From assembly GCF_036417845.1 (NCBI RefSeq), contig NC_089979.1, positions 4,517,424-4,581,423 on the forward strand: DNA of 64,000 nt, given 5' to 3'. The notes beneath the pieces are model-generated. The model worked only from the letters and a program-made list of their open reading frames with translations, had not been told where the DNA came from and ran no database searches. Every line of letters begins with the position of its first letter. Within the stretch, counting starts at the first letter, position 1. Shown here piece by piece: positions 11,501 to 24,570 of this stretch. The translations under genes were made by a program, and so were the position numbers. The stretch comes from Apteryx mantelli. Taxonomy: Eukaryota > Chordata > Aves > Apterygiformes > Apterygidae.

Positions 11501-14480
11501 ATGGGACAGGGACAGAGGGGACAGGAGGTGGGTATCACCAGAGAACACCTGCCCAGGGGCAGAACTGTAACAGCCCTGAAGCACAACACAGCTGTGACCA
11601 GCTAATGTTTCTGGGCCTCCTAAAGGGGCCATGTCCCCTACAGTGCAGAAACGTGAAACCAGATGGGTTTCTGTTCAGATCTTTATTTCTAAGAAATCCC
11701 ACCTTATATTCAGGATGATCCAGTAATGATCTAAAAGCCCCATGTTATCTTCCTCTGCCACAATGGTTTCTTTAGCGTCAGTTTGAGGCCCCTTATCTTT
11801 CAAGGCTAAAAAGGATACAACATCCCCCTGCACCCCCCAATACTTTCCTTCAGCAAATAAATTCCTTGCTTCTGAAGCTACAGCTGGTTCTCATGACGAG
11901 CAAAAGAAGTTGATATAACCACCATGGAGACACATATCAAAGCTAGAGGATACCACTGTGGTCCTCTTGCCTGTCTCCAGTGCGACCCAGGTCACAAAGT
12001 CATCCTTCTGGCATAGTTTTCTTGCTGCACCAACTCATCCTATCCAGGACTTCCAGAGTAGGGAAGCAGAATCCCAAGAAGATTGGAGAGGATCTAGCGA
12101 ACCACCCAGATCATTAACTGCAATGCAGTGGAAGCAAGCTGTCCTGGGAGAAGCAGAACAATGAAACTTGTTTTTTTAGAGATCTGTGTCTGACTTCAGC
12201 TCTGGGGTGTAATACGCAGTGCAGTCATAGCACAGCATTTCCATTGGTGGGGGCACTAGAAGGGACTCTTGTTCTACCAAGCAACCAAAATTTGCAAAAT
12301 TGTCAGGAATTTTAGTATCTACAATCTTTAGCCCTTCACCAGACCTGGCTGAAATGGGGTAACAGATCCAAGGTTATTATGGAAGAGTGAAGGGGAACAT
12401 GCACATCAAGAGAGCAGGACAGTATTAGCTTAATATCTCTAGTAGATCATAAACCTGCAAGATTAGCTATCAACTGTGACATGCATTAGCTATTGCTGAA
12501 TCTGGCCATATAAAGCCCTGAAAAGATGGCTCAGTCATTTCAGAGTTCTGAGATACTATTGCAACTTCCAGTAAGTATTTTCAGGAAAAGCGGGGCACAC
12601 ACTGAATAGAGGAGAGTAAACACAAGGCGATTGTCTCACTAATTTTTTGACATAGGTTCACGCGGGGGTTGTGCTGTGAATAGACTCATTGAAAGTGTGT
12701 TTCAAAGCCATGCACAAGATTGGTTGCAGAAAACCAAGTTTTTATTGGAGAGCATTAGCACTGGAACTAAATACCTGTTGTGCTCTGACCATGGGAACAT
12801 TGCAGCTTATCTCCCCAACAGTGAGAAACCAACCCAACTCCTCCAGCAAAACAGAAAACAGAAGTGGGATTAGTCAACAGAGCTCAAAAAAGAGAAAGGG
12901 CAGGAACAGGCTGCTAACACTGTACTCACAGAACAGACCTGCTCTAGGAAGCCACTTTCAAATGCTCTGGGATGAAAAAAAAAAGGAGACAAGGCCTTTA
13001 AATTCAATTAGTCTTTGCAAATGATTGCCTGCAATCAAATTACCATGGGCCAGGGGAAGGTAAAACATGGATTATGGTGCGAATCAGGGGGCACCTCTCC
13101 AATCCGCTGAGTCTCAGTGGGGCAAACACGATGCCGTGACAGTAGACATGTCAGAGCTTGCACCAGGCAGAGGGAAATATATAAGGAAAACTGCTGATGT
13201 TGCAGCCAAGGGGATTGAAAAGCTGAACTGACTTCGAGCAGGTCACTTCCACGGAGTTTGTAAAATGCCTTCAAATTATCCGGTCAAATGAGTGCTAGAT
13301 AAGCAGAGACTCCTCTTGGGCCTTCAGGGGAATTCAGATGAGAGGGTTGTTCAGCAGCTGGGTGGATGACTAAAGCTTTCTGAGGCAGGTGGGGGATAAT
13401 TTGCTGCTGCAAACTGATGACTCAGAGGGGGCTGCAGGGCAGGCTGGGAGGGTGTCTGAGGAAACCTGAGATGCTGCTGAGTTGGGGTAGGGTCCTTCCT
13501 GCACAGCTACCAGATCCCTAAGCTCTTTGAGGAAGTTGATTTCAAGAAGAGGGTATTTTTGCTTGTGTTTGTTCTTCAGACAGGTTTCCTAAGTGGCTAG
13601 GAAATCCCCTCGTGCAATCACTGGGCTTAGCTGTTCCCCTCGCCCTGCCCAGTGATGTAGATCTCCCCCAACCCAGGGCTATTAGATGTTCAAAGAGAAA
13701 AAAAAAGTGTGTGTTCCTACACACACTGTAGAAATAGGCAGGTGAGAAAAGGAGAGTGATATGTTTGGGATCAAAGGGTGTGAGCAAAGTGGCATGGTGT
13801 GACAGCCCCTCTGCCCCCTCTGTAACACCAGGGGAGAGGATTGGCCACTGTAGAAAAGCTGGAGGACCTCTCCCCGCCCTTAAGCACACACAAGGTCATG
13901 GAGATGGACAGGAGATGGGGTCATTCCCATCAGGTAGCAACCATCTCTGCCTACCTGCAGCCAGGACTGGGACCTGCTCTGAGGCCTTGAGCAATACTTT
14001 GGTGAACACATAGAGGTTTGGGACAGAAGAAGAGCCTGGAGAGCTCCACAGCACAACCATAACATGTCTGTGGTCTGCCAGAGGACTATCAGAGGAGACC
14101 AAGGAGGCTGGGAGACAGGAGTCCATCTTCTGCCAGTGAATCACTGCAGAGCTGGGCAAACTGCCCATCCTTTCGTGCCTCCAGTTCTGGTGAAACAAAG
14201 ATACAGATCTGTCTTCATATTGGGCTCTGAAATCTTCCAACAGAGACAGGAGAGGGAGGCAGGGTATGTGCATTACCCATCACAAGTCTTTCCTTGTGAC
14301 CTTCAAAGAGGGAAAGTGCACGGTTTCTCCTGCAGCCAGTAGTTAGTAGCAATGAGTAAACCAGCTGATGATGATTCAGAGTAAATCAGTAAGGTTAATG
14401 AAGGACACTAAAGTCATTGTTTTCCCCATGTCTTTCTTCTCTTATTGTCAAAACAAAGATCACCTTCTCCTTCCCATGCT
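8560..14480. other. Non-coding stretch, no gene seen
   Basis: Alternates between AT-rich, CpG-poor sequence (about 9.1-9.8 kb and 12.2-13.0 kb) and more GC-balanced sequence. A purine-rich plus-strand segment at about 11.33-11.56 kb produces long chance frames on both strands, including a 259-codon plus-strand frame at 10,939-11,718, with no recognisable protein. I see no promoter or splice pattern that would define a gene. Confidence 0.45.
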
Positions 14481-14486
14481 ATCTCA

Positions 14487-14698
14487 GAGCCACAGAATAG
14501 TTTAGGTTGGAAGGGACCTCTGGACACCCCCAGTCCAGTCCCCAGCTTAAAGAAGGGTTATCTTCAAAGTTAGATCAGGATCTTATCCAGAGTTTTGTGC
14601 ATCTCCAGGAATGGAGATACCCAGCCTCCCTGCACACCTGTCTCACTGCTTAACCAGTCTCATAGTGTTTCCTTCTGTCTGGTCAGAATTTCCTTGGT
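14487..14698 (-). mobile_element. CR1 LINE, 3' part (minus strand), split by insertion
   Basis: CACAGAATAGTTTAGGTTGG followed by AAGGGACCTCTGGACACCCC is the reverse complement of the CR1 3' end. It continues through the typical region that in CR1 reads (minus orientation) 'cctccctgcacacctg...cttctgtctggtcagaatttcc'. The homology stops at about 14,698 where an unrelated ~530 bp segment begins, and resumes at about 15,231 with GCAATTTGTGTGTATTGCC. The two pieces are therefore one element cut by a later insertion. Confidence 0.8.
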
Positions 14699-15226
14699 TG
14701 TACAGGGAATTGTAACAAAAATGTTAAAATTGGTGTAAATGGGGATGTTGTGCAGAAGCACCAGAAGGAACAGCTGGCAGGAGAAGGGCTACACTATTGG
14801 CACACATCAGTGGCCCCTAGATGAGCAAGTCAACAAGATCCCAGTACATCTACATGCACCGTCCCAGGACAACCAGGCTGGGACCCACAAAGGTGTGACA
14901 GGATGGAGAGAGACACCACTGGCAGCTCCTCCAGGGGGCAAAAAAAACGGCATCTAAAACACACAAATTGTCACCCACTGAGTAGGAGCCCAGGAGACAT
15001 GAGGAGGACTCATTTGACATTGCAAGGAATCCTGGACAGACAGCTTGGATACAACCATCTTGGTGCCTAAGTGGAGGGCACACACATCTTGGTGCTTGTA
15101 AGCATGAGGATGTGAGTGCAATGAGTGACAACAGTTTTGTTTCAGTTTTGTTTTGAAATTAAATCACCCTCCCATCCTATAAGGTCTCACATTGTGCGTT
15201 GTTGAACATTGCAATGTTATTTCCTA
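14699..15226 (+). mobile_element. Solo-LTR-like repeat, copy B, inserted in CR1
   Basis: Same repeat family as 1,092-1,688 but in the opposite orientation, 528 bp long (TG at 14,699 to the TTTCCTA end at 15,226). It interrupts a CR1 element, which gives clean outside boundaries. The 4 bp before it (TGGT) and after it (CGGC) differ only by T/C changes and may be a decayed 4-bp target duplication. A near-terminal ATTAAA at about 15,160 could be an old polyadenylation signal. Its 72-codon open frame is not a known protein. Compared with copy A it lacks several short segments, so the two copies have diverged considerably. Confidence 0.65.
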
Positions 15227-15230
15227 CGGC

Positions 15231-15500
15231 CGCAATTTGTGTGTATTGCCTCATTCTTTCAGTGTGCAAGTTGGAGAAGAGTCTGGCTGTCTTCTCCATA
15301 GTCCTCCATTAAGTAGCACAAAACAGCAGTTAGATACCCTTGAGCATCCTCATTTACAGGTTGGACAAACCCAGCTCCCTCAGCCTTTCCTCATATGTCA
15401 TGACCACATCTATGTCAACCACCGGATGTGGTCCAGTTTGTTGATCTCTCTCTTATACTGGAGGACCCAAAACTGAACATAGTGCTCCATATGGAGGGAA
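15231..15500 (-). mobile_element. CR1 LINE, upstream part (minus strand)
   Basis: Continuation of the CR1 at 14,487-14,698. Readable landmarks of the antisense CR1 consensus are GAAGAGTCTGGCTGTCTTCT, then ACAAACCCAGCTCCCTCAGC, CTTTCCTCATATGTCATGAC and the stretch around GGACCCAAAACTGAACATAG at 15,463-15,482. Similarity fades after about 15,500. This region lies toward the end of CR1 ORF2 and its 3' untranslated region, and no intact reading frame remains. Confidence 0.8.
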
Positions 15501-16095
15501 TTCCTCACTCCCCTCAATCTTCTGCCTATGCAGGAGTTGTGCAAGGCACACGTATGCTCCTTGTGGGGAGATGCTGGCTCCCATTCATTTCAGGGGTGGA
15601 TGAATCAAAGTCATCTCAGAAGATCTTGATAGTCCTCTCCCTCCAAGCACCAGTCCTGTGAAAATCTCATCTGAGAAAGAGCCTACCGATTCCTCTCACT
15701 GTTTGCCAAATGTCTGACTGTGTGAGCAGCAAGAAGAAGCTCTTACATCTTCGATGGCAAAGCTTTAAGTATTTGTTGATAGGAAGTAACGTTCCCCGTT
15801 CCACTTTGATTTGAGTGTCTACTTGGCTCTACCTGATAAATTGGTTCCCATGTCTTTATGTCTGCTGAGCAAAACTGATTAGAAGCAAATCTAAGAGAAA
15901 TAAACAATAGATGGTTCCTGCAGATTTACAGATGAAAGGTTGCTTTTAAATCATTAAGCAAATACGATTTTTTTGCTCAATCCAAAGCAGGAGACCACGT
16001 CAGCTTTTAATTACTTCCTCGCCCCTACAGCCTCTGTTGGCTTGTTATTCCCCCAGCAGACTGAACTCAGCATAGTTCAGAAGCGAGAGCAGGAG
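15501..16095. other. Non-coding stretch, partly AT-rich
   Basis: No gene seen. The part at about 15.86-16.02 kb is AT-rich with several TTAATT/TTAAAT homeodomain-type cores and no repeat signature. It could be conserved regulatory DNA, but the window gives no direct proof. Confidence 0.35.
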
Positions 16096-16097
16096 GC

Positions 16098-16165
16098 TGT
16101 GAGACAGGACGCCTGGGTTCCCTTCTGAAGTCTGCCCCCGACCTGCTGAGGGAAACGTGGCTCGG
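16098..16165 (+). repeat. MIR-like SINE fragment
   Basis: GACAGGACGCCTGGGTTCCC, TTCTGAAGTCTGCCCCCGAC and CTGCTGAGGGA follow the central MIR consensus order ('cctgggttc...ctgccactgacctgctgtgtgacc'). Ancient and diverged, short fragment only. Confidence 0.45.
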
Positions 16166-16169
16166 CCCT

Positions 16170-19100
16170 GCTCCTGACGGGCCACATTTGCAGATTTCAA
16201 GGCTGAGGCTGCCTGAACGGTTGTTTTGTGCAGCATGCGTCACTGGAGCTGTGGTTTACAATGCACTTATCATTATGGCAGCGTAATGCTTCCTTGTCTT
16301 ACAGAAGTGTCAGGAAGATTAGTTGTTGTTTGCTCAGTGCTGGACAGATGCTAGGAGAGGGGAAAGGTCCCTTGCCAGCTCTTCCTTCTCATTGAGCAAA
16401 TGTAATTCTCCCTCGTGGTGTTTTCAAGCCCTGCCAGGATCCCTTTACTTCTCTTTGCCTCCTCCACTGTGGCGTCCCTTGCAGACCAAGGTCCCAGAGC
16501 ACGGCTTCTCCACCCAGGACAGAGGGAACCTTTTCATGGGAAACATCAGGGCTCTACAAAGCTCTTCTCTTTCTCAGGGAGTTTTCCTTGCATTCATGCC
16601 CATTAGCACCACTCTGGACAAGCTGGGAAGAGTCCTCGTCCCCAAGGCTGACTTGGCCATCAGCTCTAACCATGAAAGCTCCCCCAGCTCTAGCACCCAT
16701 CCTCAGACTGTACTTGGGCTAAATCAAGTGGCACTGTGTCCCTCTGTCTGAGACTGTGGGGGGAATCAAAGGTGGTGACAGACAACCACAGCAGTGATGC
16801 ATGCTGCAGTGACACTGCAACAGGTTGCAGTTCAGCTTGGCTTCCACTCGCCCTATGCTGTGCAATGCAGCAGCATTTCTTCTGCGGGTGGCCAGCCAAG
16901 AGCTACACTGGTCTGAAAACATTAAGCCAAGCCAGGACCTGAAGTCTGCCTCTGGTGGGGATAACCCATTCATTTAAGGTATGATCTCTCTGGGTTTTCC
17001 ACTCTTTCACATGGAAATTTTCTCCAGACAAACACTGAGGATTCCCTGCATTCTCTGAGCATCTCCTGATGCCTGGATGCCCAGTCTAAGCTGCTAGGCA
17101 CTTTGCAGCTGGGGGACTCTGTCCCACCTGGTCCATCTTGGTGTGTGTGCACAGACCAGGATCCAAGACAAGCACCGTCACTTTGGGGCTTGTAGGAAGC
17201 ACTGGACAGACCAAGTGTGGTCAAGCTGGTCATTTCTGCACACACAGGGTTGGGTATATCAGGACGGCTGGGTCTATGGAGATATCGTATACTATGCAGA
17301 CCTTCGCTTCTTCCCACCTTGTCCTCATCTCCTCCCCAGTTGAAACCCCTTCATGTTTCTCCTTGCTCTAGTCCCTCCTATAGCCATGGCCTAAGGAGAC
17401 CACATGCTGCTCAGCTCCATGCTGCCTCCCAAGAAAGCTGTGGCTATTCCCCCAGGCCAACACTGTCATGGTGGCAAACACTGTGGTTTTAATGAGCCCC
17501 GTGGGTGATGTCCACCCTGCATGCAGAAAATCAGCAGCCAGACAGCCTGCATTTCTCCTGACTCACTACCTCTTTATTGCTTGTAAAATAAATATGCAAT
17601 GCATTTGTCGCCAGGAAAGAAGCAGGTTGGCCCTGAATTAGCTCTGATCTCACACACAGCCCAGTGCCTGCAGAAATCTGCTTTGCTCTCAGGTGAACCC
17701 CCCAGCACTGATGACCGAGCCCCCATCATGTGCATGCAACAGGTCTCTGATGCTTTTCTCTGGGTTGCCGTCCAGCATGGCTGCAGGGCAGGGGTACGCC
17801 AAGAGATAAGTGCTAGGAGACAAAGAGCAATGATACAAAAAGCAGTAACGCAGCTACAGAAGAACAACACACATCTGTTTACAGCTGGGAAAAGGGGATA
17901 AATGAATGCACTTGCTTCCAGCTAAAAGCTGAATTCAGCGAACAGCATTTGAGTTGATGCCACCCTCAGAACAGGCAGATGTTGCAAAAAAAAGCAACCC
18001 AACAACAAAAGCCCAAACTGCAACATAACTGTACTCACAGAGGGAAGCTTTATGAGGCCCTAATCCACAGGATTTTTTTAAATCTTGTCCTTTAAAATAA
18101 TTAAAATGAAGGCTGCCAGGCTGATGGCATCTCAGCAGCTGAGCAGACCTTCATCTGGCCGCTCTTTCAAACAGCTCTGAAATCTTCCCCACAAGTTATC
18201 TGCTGGGCTAACTGAGCCGTGTGCAGTCTGTTTCCATCCCAGTGTCGCTGCCGAGGCAAAGCTCCTGCTATTGCCAAGCTTCCCAGCTTCGACAGAGGAC
18301 AACAGTATGAGACGTCAAGGCAAATTTATGCAACAGGCCAGAATGCATCCGTCTCTTGTGCACGTTCGCTTTGCCCTTGGAAACAACCACCAGGCAGAAC
18401 GGCTTCCTGGTGTCTCAGCCCAAGTCCATTCACCAGGCACGGCAGTGCAGCCGGATTGCTCCACAGACTTCTGCAGTAAATCAGGTTCTGGCTTTTAGGA
18501 GGAAAAGAATTTTTGCAGTGCACCATGGTGCCTGGCCATGGTTTGCTAGTTAGCATGGGAGCAGTTGCTATGGCATTGCAAAGCGTGAAAATTTCTGGGG
18601 TGATTAGGATTAAGCATTGGCTTCCCAAAAACCAAATTCACCTCACCAAGCACCTCTCTGGCATTTCTGCCTGGCCTGGCTTTGCTCTGTGCATGCATGT
18701 GTGAGTGCAGATGAAGAGGTCTTGGGCACCTCAGCAGAAGAAAAGCTCTGCTGGAAATGTAGGACGGGTGCAAATGGAAGGCAAATGGGGAGCGCAAGGC
18801 AGCAGAACTAAGATTCACAATATTTCTGAGCATAGACCTGTCCAGTCACAAAAGTTGAGCTTGTGGCTCATTTATCTTTTCTATTATCTTCTGCTGGGGC
18901 TGAGACCTGATGTCTCACAGCAAGAAAGAGACAGGGCCTTGCCTTCAGAGGCAGAGAGTCCTGTCCCATGATCCAGTTATTCCCTTCACATGGCCAACAG
19001 CCTTGATGCCAAGGAGACTTGGGAGGTCCGGGAACACCACTGCTTACTCCAAAATCCCAGTGGCGGAGTTCATCCCCTCCATTCAGAGACAACAGGTATG

Positions 19101-22100
19101 TCTGGAGGTCGCCAAGTTTAGATGACTGTATCAGAGAGCAAAGTTTGGTCCATGGACTCCTGCTGTGACTGGCTGTAGTGACAGGAGAAACAGGGAGTGT
19201 AGTTTGACTACTGTGTCCTGGGCCCAGCAGTCTCACAGGCTCAGCTAGGGAATGGGATCTGGGAAACACTGAGGTGAATTAAATGCAAGACCCCAAGATG
19301 GCACTTTACCAGAGCAGCAGGAAGCTTTTTTTGCAGGAAAATGTGTGTGTTACAGACAAAGCCATTCCAGATCAACGGGTCGCCTCCTTTCAAGCATTCC
19401 TCTTGCTCAGCAGTTTGTGGCCAGCTCAAAGTCAGGGTTTTGCAAAGGGAAGGACAGCTCCATCATCTTCATCAAATTCAGCTCCACCAAATTCTCTGCA
19501 TATTTATTTGCATAGCAAGCAGACATTTTCTAAGCAACATTGCAGAGCGCTCGGTTCTCCATGCAATGAACCCAAAAGGCTTCTCAAGTAACCCTGACAA
19601 GCCAGGAACAGTGACCAGCTGCTGTTTCACAGAGTCATGGGATTTAAGACACGTGGAGCATACAGCACTAAGCAATCTGCCCTCTTGCAAAACCCAGAGC
19701 AGCACTGATCACTTCTGTCAAACCCACAACTTCCCTTTGAGCAGTAATTATATCAATTCAGCTCCTTCTCCATCCAGTTCAGCTCCTCCTTTTCTGCGTG
19801 TCACCATGGCTCTGGACTACATGCTGCACAGCTGTGCCTGGTAGTTCCCCATGGCTGAGAAGAGCCATGTTTTGTCCCCTCAATTCCCTTCAAAGCCACA
19901 CCGATCACTCACATTACAAGATCCTCTCAGATCTACAAACAACAGGAGAATCACCCCAGGGCTGGGAAAGGCCAGACCAGCATCCTGCCTCTGCCTGGCA
20001 GGTTTCTCTGAAAGAAATACATAGTGGTGGTGAAAGATGGACATGTGGGTCCTATGGATGCTAAAACCTGGGTGTATTTTTATTAGAGCTCAATATCTTG
20101 CACTGTGAGAGCCTCCAAAAACCCCAAGCACACACATTCTCAGTAACCCTGCTAGCACCAGCAGCCCGGGATCCTCCTGCCTTCTTTCTGGCTTATGGGT
20201 AGAGGGACGTAATCAGTCTCCAGAGCATCTCATCCCTCCAGTGAGAGACTGTTTTCAGCCTGGAGACAGGCATTTTCATTGCCTGTGTTTGAGGCCAGCT
20301 TGCGGCTTGTTCTCCCCAGGAACATTTGCTCCCTTGGGACACTTTGGACATCTGCAACTCCCCTCACCAAGTTACATATGTTAAATGTATGTGGTGGGGG
20401 GGAAGCCTGGGTCTGCCTTGTCTTCGGGTCCAGACTCTGGGCAACTGGGTCATTGAGTCCTTGGGAGAAACTCTTCAAGCTCTGATAAACCCAAATGTCA
20501 CTAACAGCCTTTTTCACAACATTGCTGCTCAAACAGCCAGAGATCTTACCCCTGACTTCCTTCTTGTACAAGTCTGCAGTCACTTTATCTCTGCTCAGGG
20601 TATCTCACCAATGCTGTTTTCTGGTCTAAGTCAAGCTCCCTCCCTGGTGTTTAGCACTCTCCGAGGAAGCACCTCACCTTTCATTTCATGGACGTCTAAG
20701 ATACGCCAGCTCCTGCCAGGTGGGACATCACAGGACCCCAGAGCAATGGAAAAGCCACAGGGATGATCCACATAAATGCCTGAGTTTCAGCCATATCTAG
20801 AGAGGATCAGGAGAGGGAAAGCTAGCGTGTGAGATCTGACAGGCTCGTAACAAACCCAGCTGGCTGGCACACACACCAAGCCCAAAACACCGCAGGCCAC
20901 CCCCTCCCACCCTCCTGATACCATCACACCCCTCCGCAGTTAATTAAAAAGGGATTAAAGCAGGCTGTGAGGACGTGGGCAATGGCTGGGGTCAGGGGAT
21001 GCCTTACAAACATATGCTGAGCCCCGCAGCTGGTGCTGGGGCCAGCGGGCTGTCTGCTCGTGATGCTGACTTCTCCAAGACTAGGGCAGGTCTAATCAGA
21101 GACCCAAGCAACTAATCCAGGATGCTTTTTTCTTGTAGTGCTGCTCTGGAAGGAGAGCTGTAGGGCAAGGATAGGATTATCCTTGGTGCAGGAGTCCGGG
21201 GGAATGCTTACGCCACCGGTGAGTTACTGAGCATGACTGTGGCACACCTCGGAAGCCTCCGTGCTTTCCCGCTGGCCCTTCTCGAGGCTAGTGTTTGACT
21301 GCGTCTCCTTCTAGAGCTCACATCCGATCCCACGTGAGCCACGTGTAACCATCACAACCCTGTTAGGGAGGTTCAGCTTAGACAAGCAGCTCTGTCGCAA
21401 CAGTACAGGCCGTTCCAGCCCACTCGTGCCTTTCCTGAAATGGGAGCGTTTCACCAGGGCAGAGCTCAGAGGGATTTTTGCAGCCAGGCAGACACCAGCC
21501 AGGTAGGTCTTTCCCAGATCTATCCTCAGGTAAAGCCCTGGGAAAATGTCCATGGATGAAGCATAGCAGGGAGGAGTCCCATCTTACCTCTCTGGAAGAG
21601 CATACTCTTACCATGGTCATAGAGGGCTGGAAGCCACCTCTGGACAAGAGCCAGCCCTGGGGTTAAAGCCTTACTATCAGTGACTTTCACCTTGAAGGGA
21701 ATCACTTATTCCTAGGAAGGTGGAGAAAATCTTAGCTGACTCTGAGAAGGTCATTTCTGAGTGCTGGGGTCCAGCTCTGCCCTGAGCAGAGATCTCCAGG
21801 GGCAGAGTAGGTGGCCTACCTGGGTAGATCCCACATGGAGAGAAGCAGGGGGCAGAGCTCAGCCAGGAAGGCAGGAGCAAATGGAAGGACTGTGAAACAA
21901 GGAGTTAGCTAGCACAGAAACAAGGGCACGGATGCAGGTCTGAAACCCACCCCTGAGTGATGGGACGTGGTATGTGGTGGCAGGAGAAGAGCTGTGGCCT
22001 GTCTCAGGCTTGTAGATGGACCACACCGAACTGATGTCCCCACTGGGAGCCCCTTGGCCTTTCAGTTTATATCTCTGTGCACAGAGAACTGACCTGGAGG

Positions 22101-23525
22101 GTGCTGGCACATGCAACCTCCCTGAAATGAGCCACTTGAGTTAGACTCCGGTCAGCAGCTTGGTGGTACATCCAAGCCTATAACACAGGGCCAGTCCCTG
22201 CTGTGAGCACAGGCCGGTCCCTGGCACGTGAATGCTACCCCTTTACCTGAATTGGTCACATATCCCCTAAAGCGTTTCAGTTCATCCCCATAACTGGACG
22301 TAATAGTCCTGAGGAGCCCAAAGAAGTTCCTGGTGGCCTTTTAAGCTCTTTCTGTTATGAGTTCATTGCTTTCCCCTTTCTTCCTTCCATCTCTAGTCCG
22401 AGAGCCCTGCTCCTCACCGAGCAGACTGATCTGCCCAGGATTTGACCTCTTTTAAGTATTTCTAAATTTTCCCAGTCCTAATGGCCTTGGTAATTGCAGC
22501 TGTCCCCCAGCAAACCCAGCGTCTTGTCACCCAGCCTTGGAAAGTTTTCTCCCTCAGTACCTTGCACTTGCCAGAAACTGGCTGATTCATCCACTATCTG
22601 CCTCAGGCAACCCACGCAGCCACTGATGATTGAATTACTTAACAATTAAGCAGGGCCTTAAATCTTTGCAGCACTTAGCATGTATTGACTAATTAATCCA
22701 AACATCTATCTGAGGTAGGTTAGTTCAGTCTTGCGTGTAGCTACAGAACATGCCCATGGCTGCCTTGCAGGCCAAAGGCAGAGGCTGGTCTATGGAGATG
22801 ATGGGGGGGATCCACCATTCCCCTTGCCCACATGCCTGTCCAAGGGACCGCCATGGCACTGCCCCTCTGCATTGCAGGATCTGCAAGGACTTCAGAGGTC
22901 ACCAGGCCCAGAAGGAGTCAGGGCATGCTGTTGCCCAGGTTATTAGACATCTCCTCAGTTTGGGCATGGAATAGAGACCATGTCCATAGCTCAGGACTCT
23001 TGGCCATGCTTGCTCTCAAACAGCCTCTTCTCCTTTAGTTTCACCAGTTCTGCATGGTTGCTTCCTTCCCCAGCTCTGCCCCCCTTCTCCAGCTACCAAC
23101 CAGGTGCACAGAGGTGCCATTTTCTGCAGAAGGAGTCTCGGGTGAGTTTTGAGGACAATTAGCCCACACTCCTGGAGGCCAGGACGATGATCAGCTGGGA
23201 GGGCAGGAGCTGCTGAACTACCAACACCTGCAAGCAATTACCTGCCATGAGCACAAATGGGGAAACCTTCTCCTGGGGTCCTGCTGGCAGCGAGTCACAA
23301 GCTCTGCTGACATGGGAGAACAAACATGGCATTCAGGACAGTGACCCAAGAGCACAGCAAGCTGCTGTACTTCATCATCCTTTAATTGCCACCTGGAGAG
23401 AGCCAAACTGTACCGAGAGCCCACTATATTAAGCGTATTTGCACACGCTGTCCCAGCTATATAAAAACCCACATCCCAGTCTCCACTTTCAGCAGCGAAT
23501 GAGGCCAGGCGCAGGAGGCAGGGAA
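16170..23525. other. Non-coding stretch, no gene seen
   Basis: Moderate-GC sequence with chance frames only. The AT-rich part at about 22.45-22.70 kb has several ATTA/TTAAT homeodomain-type cores. I find no CpG island, no TATA-plus-exon arrangement and no RNA gene. Confidence 0.4.
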
Positions 23526-23529
23526 CCTG

Positions 23530-23632
23530 CTCCCTGTGTGGATGAGCAGATGAGCAGGGTGGGAAGATGCAGGGACTTATCCAAGGTTATGCAGAGAGCC
23601 AGTGGCAGAGGCCAGTATGTAGGTGACTCCCA
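23530..23632 (-). repeat. MIR-like SINE relic (minus strand)
   Basis: GGGACTTATCCAAGGTTATG, CAGAGAGCCAGTGGCAGAGG matches the reverse complement of the MIR core ('gacttgcccaaggtcacacagc...agtggcagagc'). It lies only ~80 bp from a plus-strand MIR-like fragment, so the two form an inverted pair. Confidence 0.5.
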
Positions 23633-23710
23633 ACCACGTGCTTAAGCAGAGGGAAAGGGAGGAGGTTTGAAAACCTCCTGTGGCAAAAGCTATGGATGGA
23701 GATGTGGAGA

Positions 23711-23795
23711 TCTGAGCCTGGTTCCCTGTCCTATAGGACTTGGTGCCTGACCTTGAGCAAATCATTTGACTTTTCCCTCTTTCCTCCAACTCATT
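23711..23795 (+). repeat. MIR-like SINE relic (plus strand)
   Basis: TGACCTTGAGCAAATCATTT then GACTTTTCCCTCTTTCCTCC corresponds to the MIR core 'tgaccttgggcaagtcacttaacctctctgtgcctc'. Diverged and short. Confidence 0.5.
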
Positions 23796-24570
23796 AATTT
23801 TCATCCAGCCAAGGGTAAAGGAAAAGGCCAAGTCCTAGTGCCCCATGTATTCTCATCCGTTAGCTAAAGTCGAAGCAGACATTAAACCTCCCAGCCACAT
23901 CGCGGTCCTCTTGGAAGTACAGGATACCCCCAACACAAGGACAGAGACCCCAGATGTATGTGACACTGTTTGACTTCCTGCCACCAAAAGGTTTCAGAGA
24001 TCAAAGTCCAAGTGCCTAGAGCAGCTCATGCCCTTTGCCTGCCTCTCTCTCACCCCAGGGCCTCGGTGCAGTGACACCCCAGGGAAGAGCAAGTGGTGAG
24101 GCTGGAGAAATGCTTGACACAAAGCACCTGACAGCAGAAAGGTGCCCTGCAGAGCCAGGCACTCGTGAAGCAGCCAGCCAGAAGAGAGTTAATCTGAACA
24201 ACCTTGCACAGAAAATCCAGGACCGGTGGAGTCAGGATCCCTCTGCTCAAGCCAGGTGGTATCTGTAGCAGCGAGGCACTGGCTTGACTCAAAAGCATCA
24301 GCATGCGCGGTGTTAAGGCATCTCTGCTGCTTGCAGTGGTACCCTTCGCCTGCCCTCCATCTGCAAGCTGCTGAGGGCAGGCTTCCTGTCTCCCCTGTGG
24401 ATATACCATTTGCTTGCTTTTTAACATGCGTCTAACAACATCGAAGCGAGCAGGGAAACTTCCTCCCCCTATGAAATCTGCCCTAGAAAATCCGGAGTCA
24501 TAAAGCAGAGGAACTTGCAGTCTAACACTTTACCTCTGGGTCATAAACCATCACATATATTAGGAGAGGG

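Noticed and set aside
10939..11718. 259-codon plus-strand frame
   Set aside because: Much of it comes from a purine-rich segment giving Gly/Arg/Lys/Glu-rich sequence; no domain and no splice or promoter context.
14688..15225. ATTTCCT at 14,688-14,694 and 15,219-15,225 as a 7-bp target duplication
   Set aside because: Copy A also ends in TTATTTCTTA, so the right-hand ATTTCCT belongs to the repeat itself rather than to a duplicated target.
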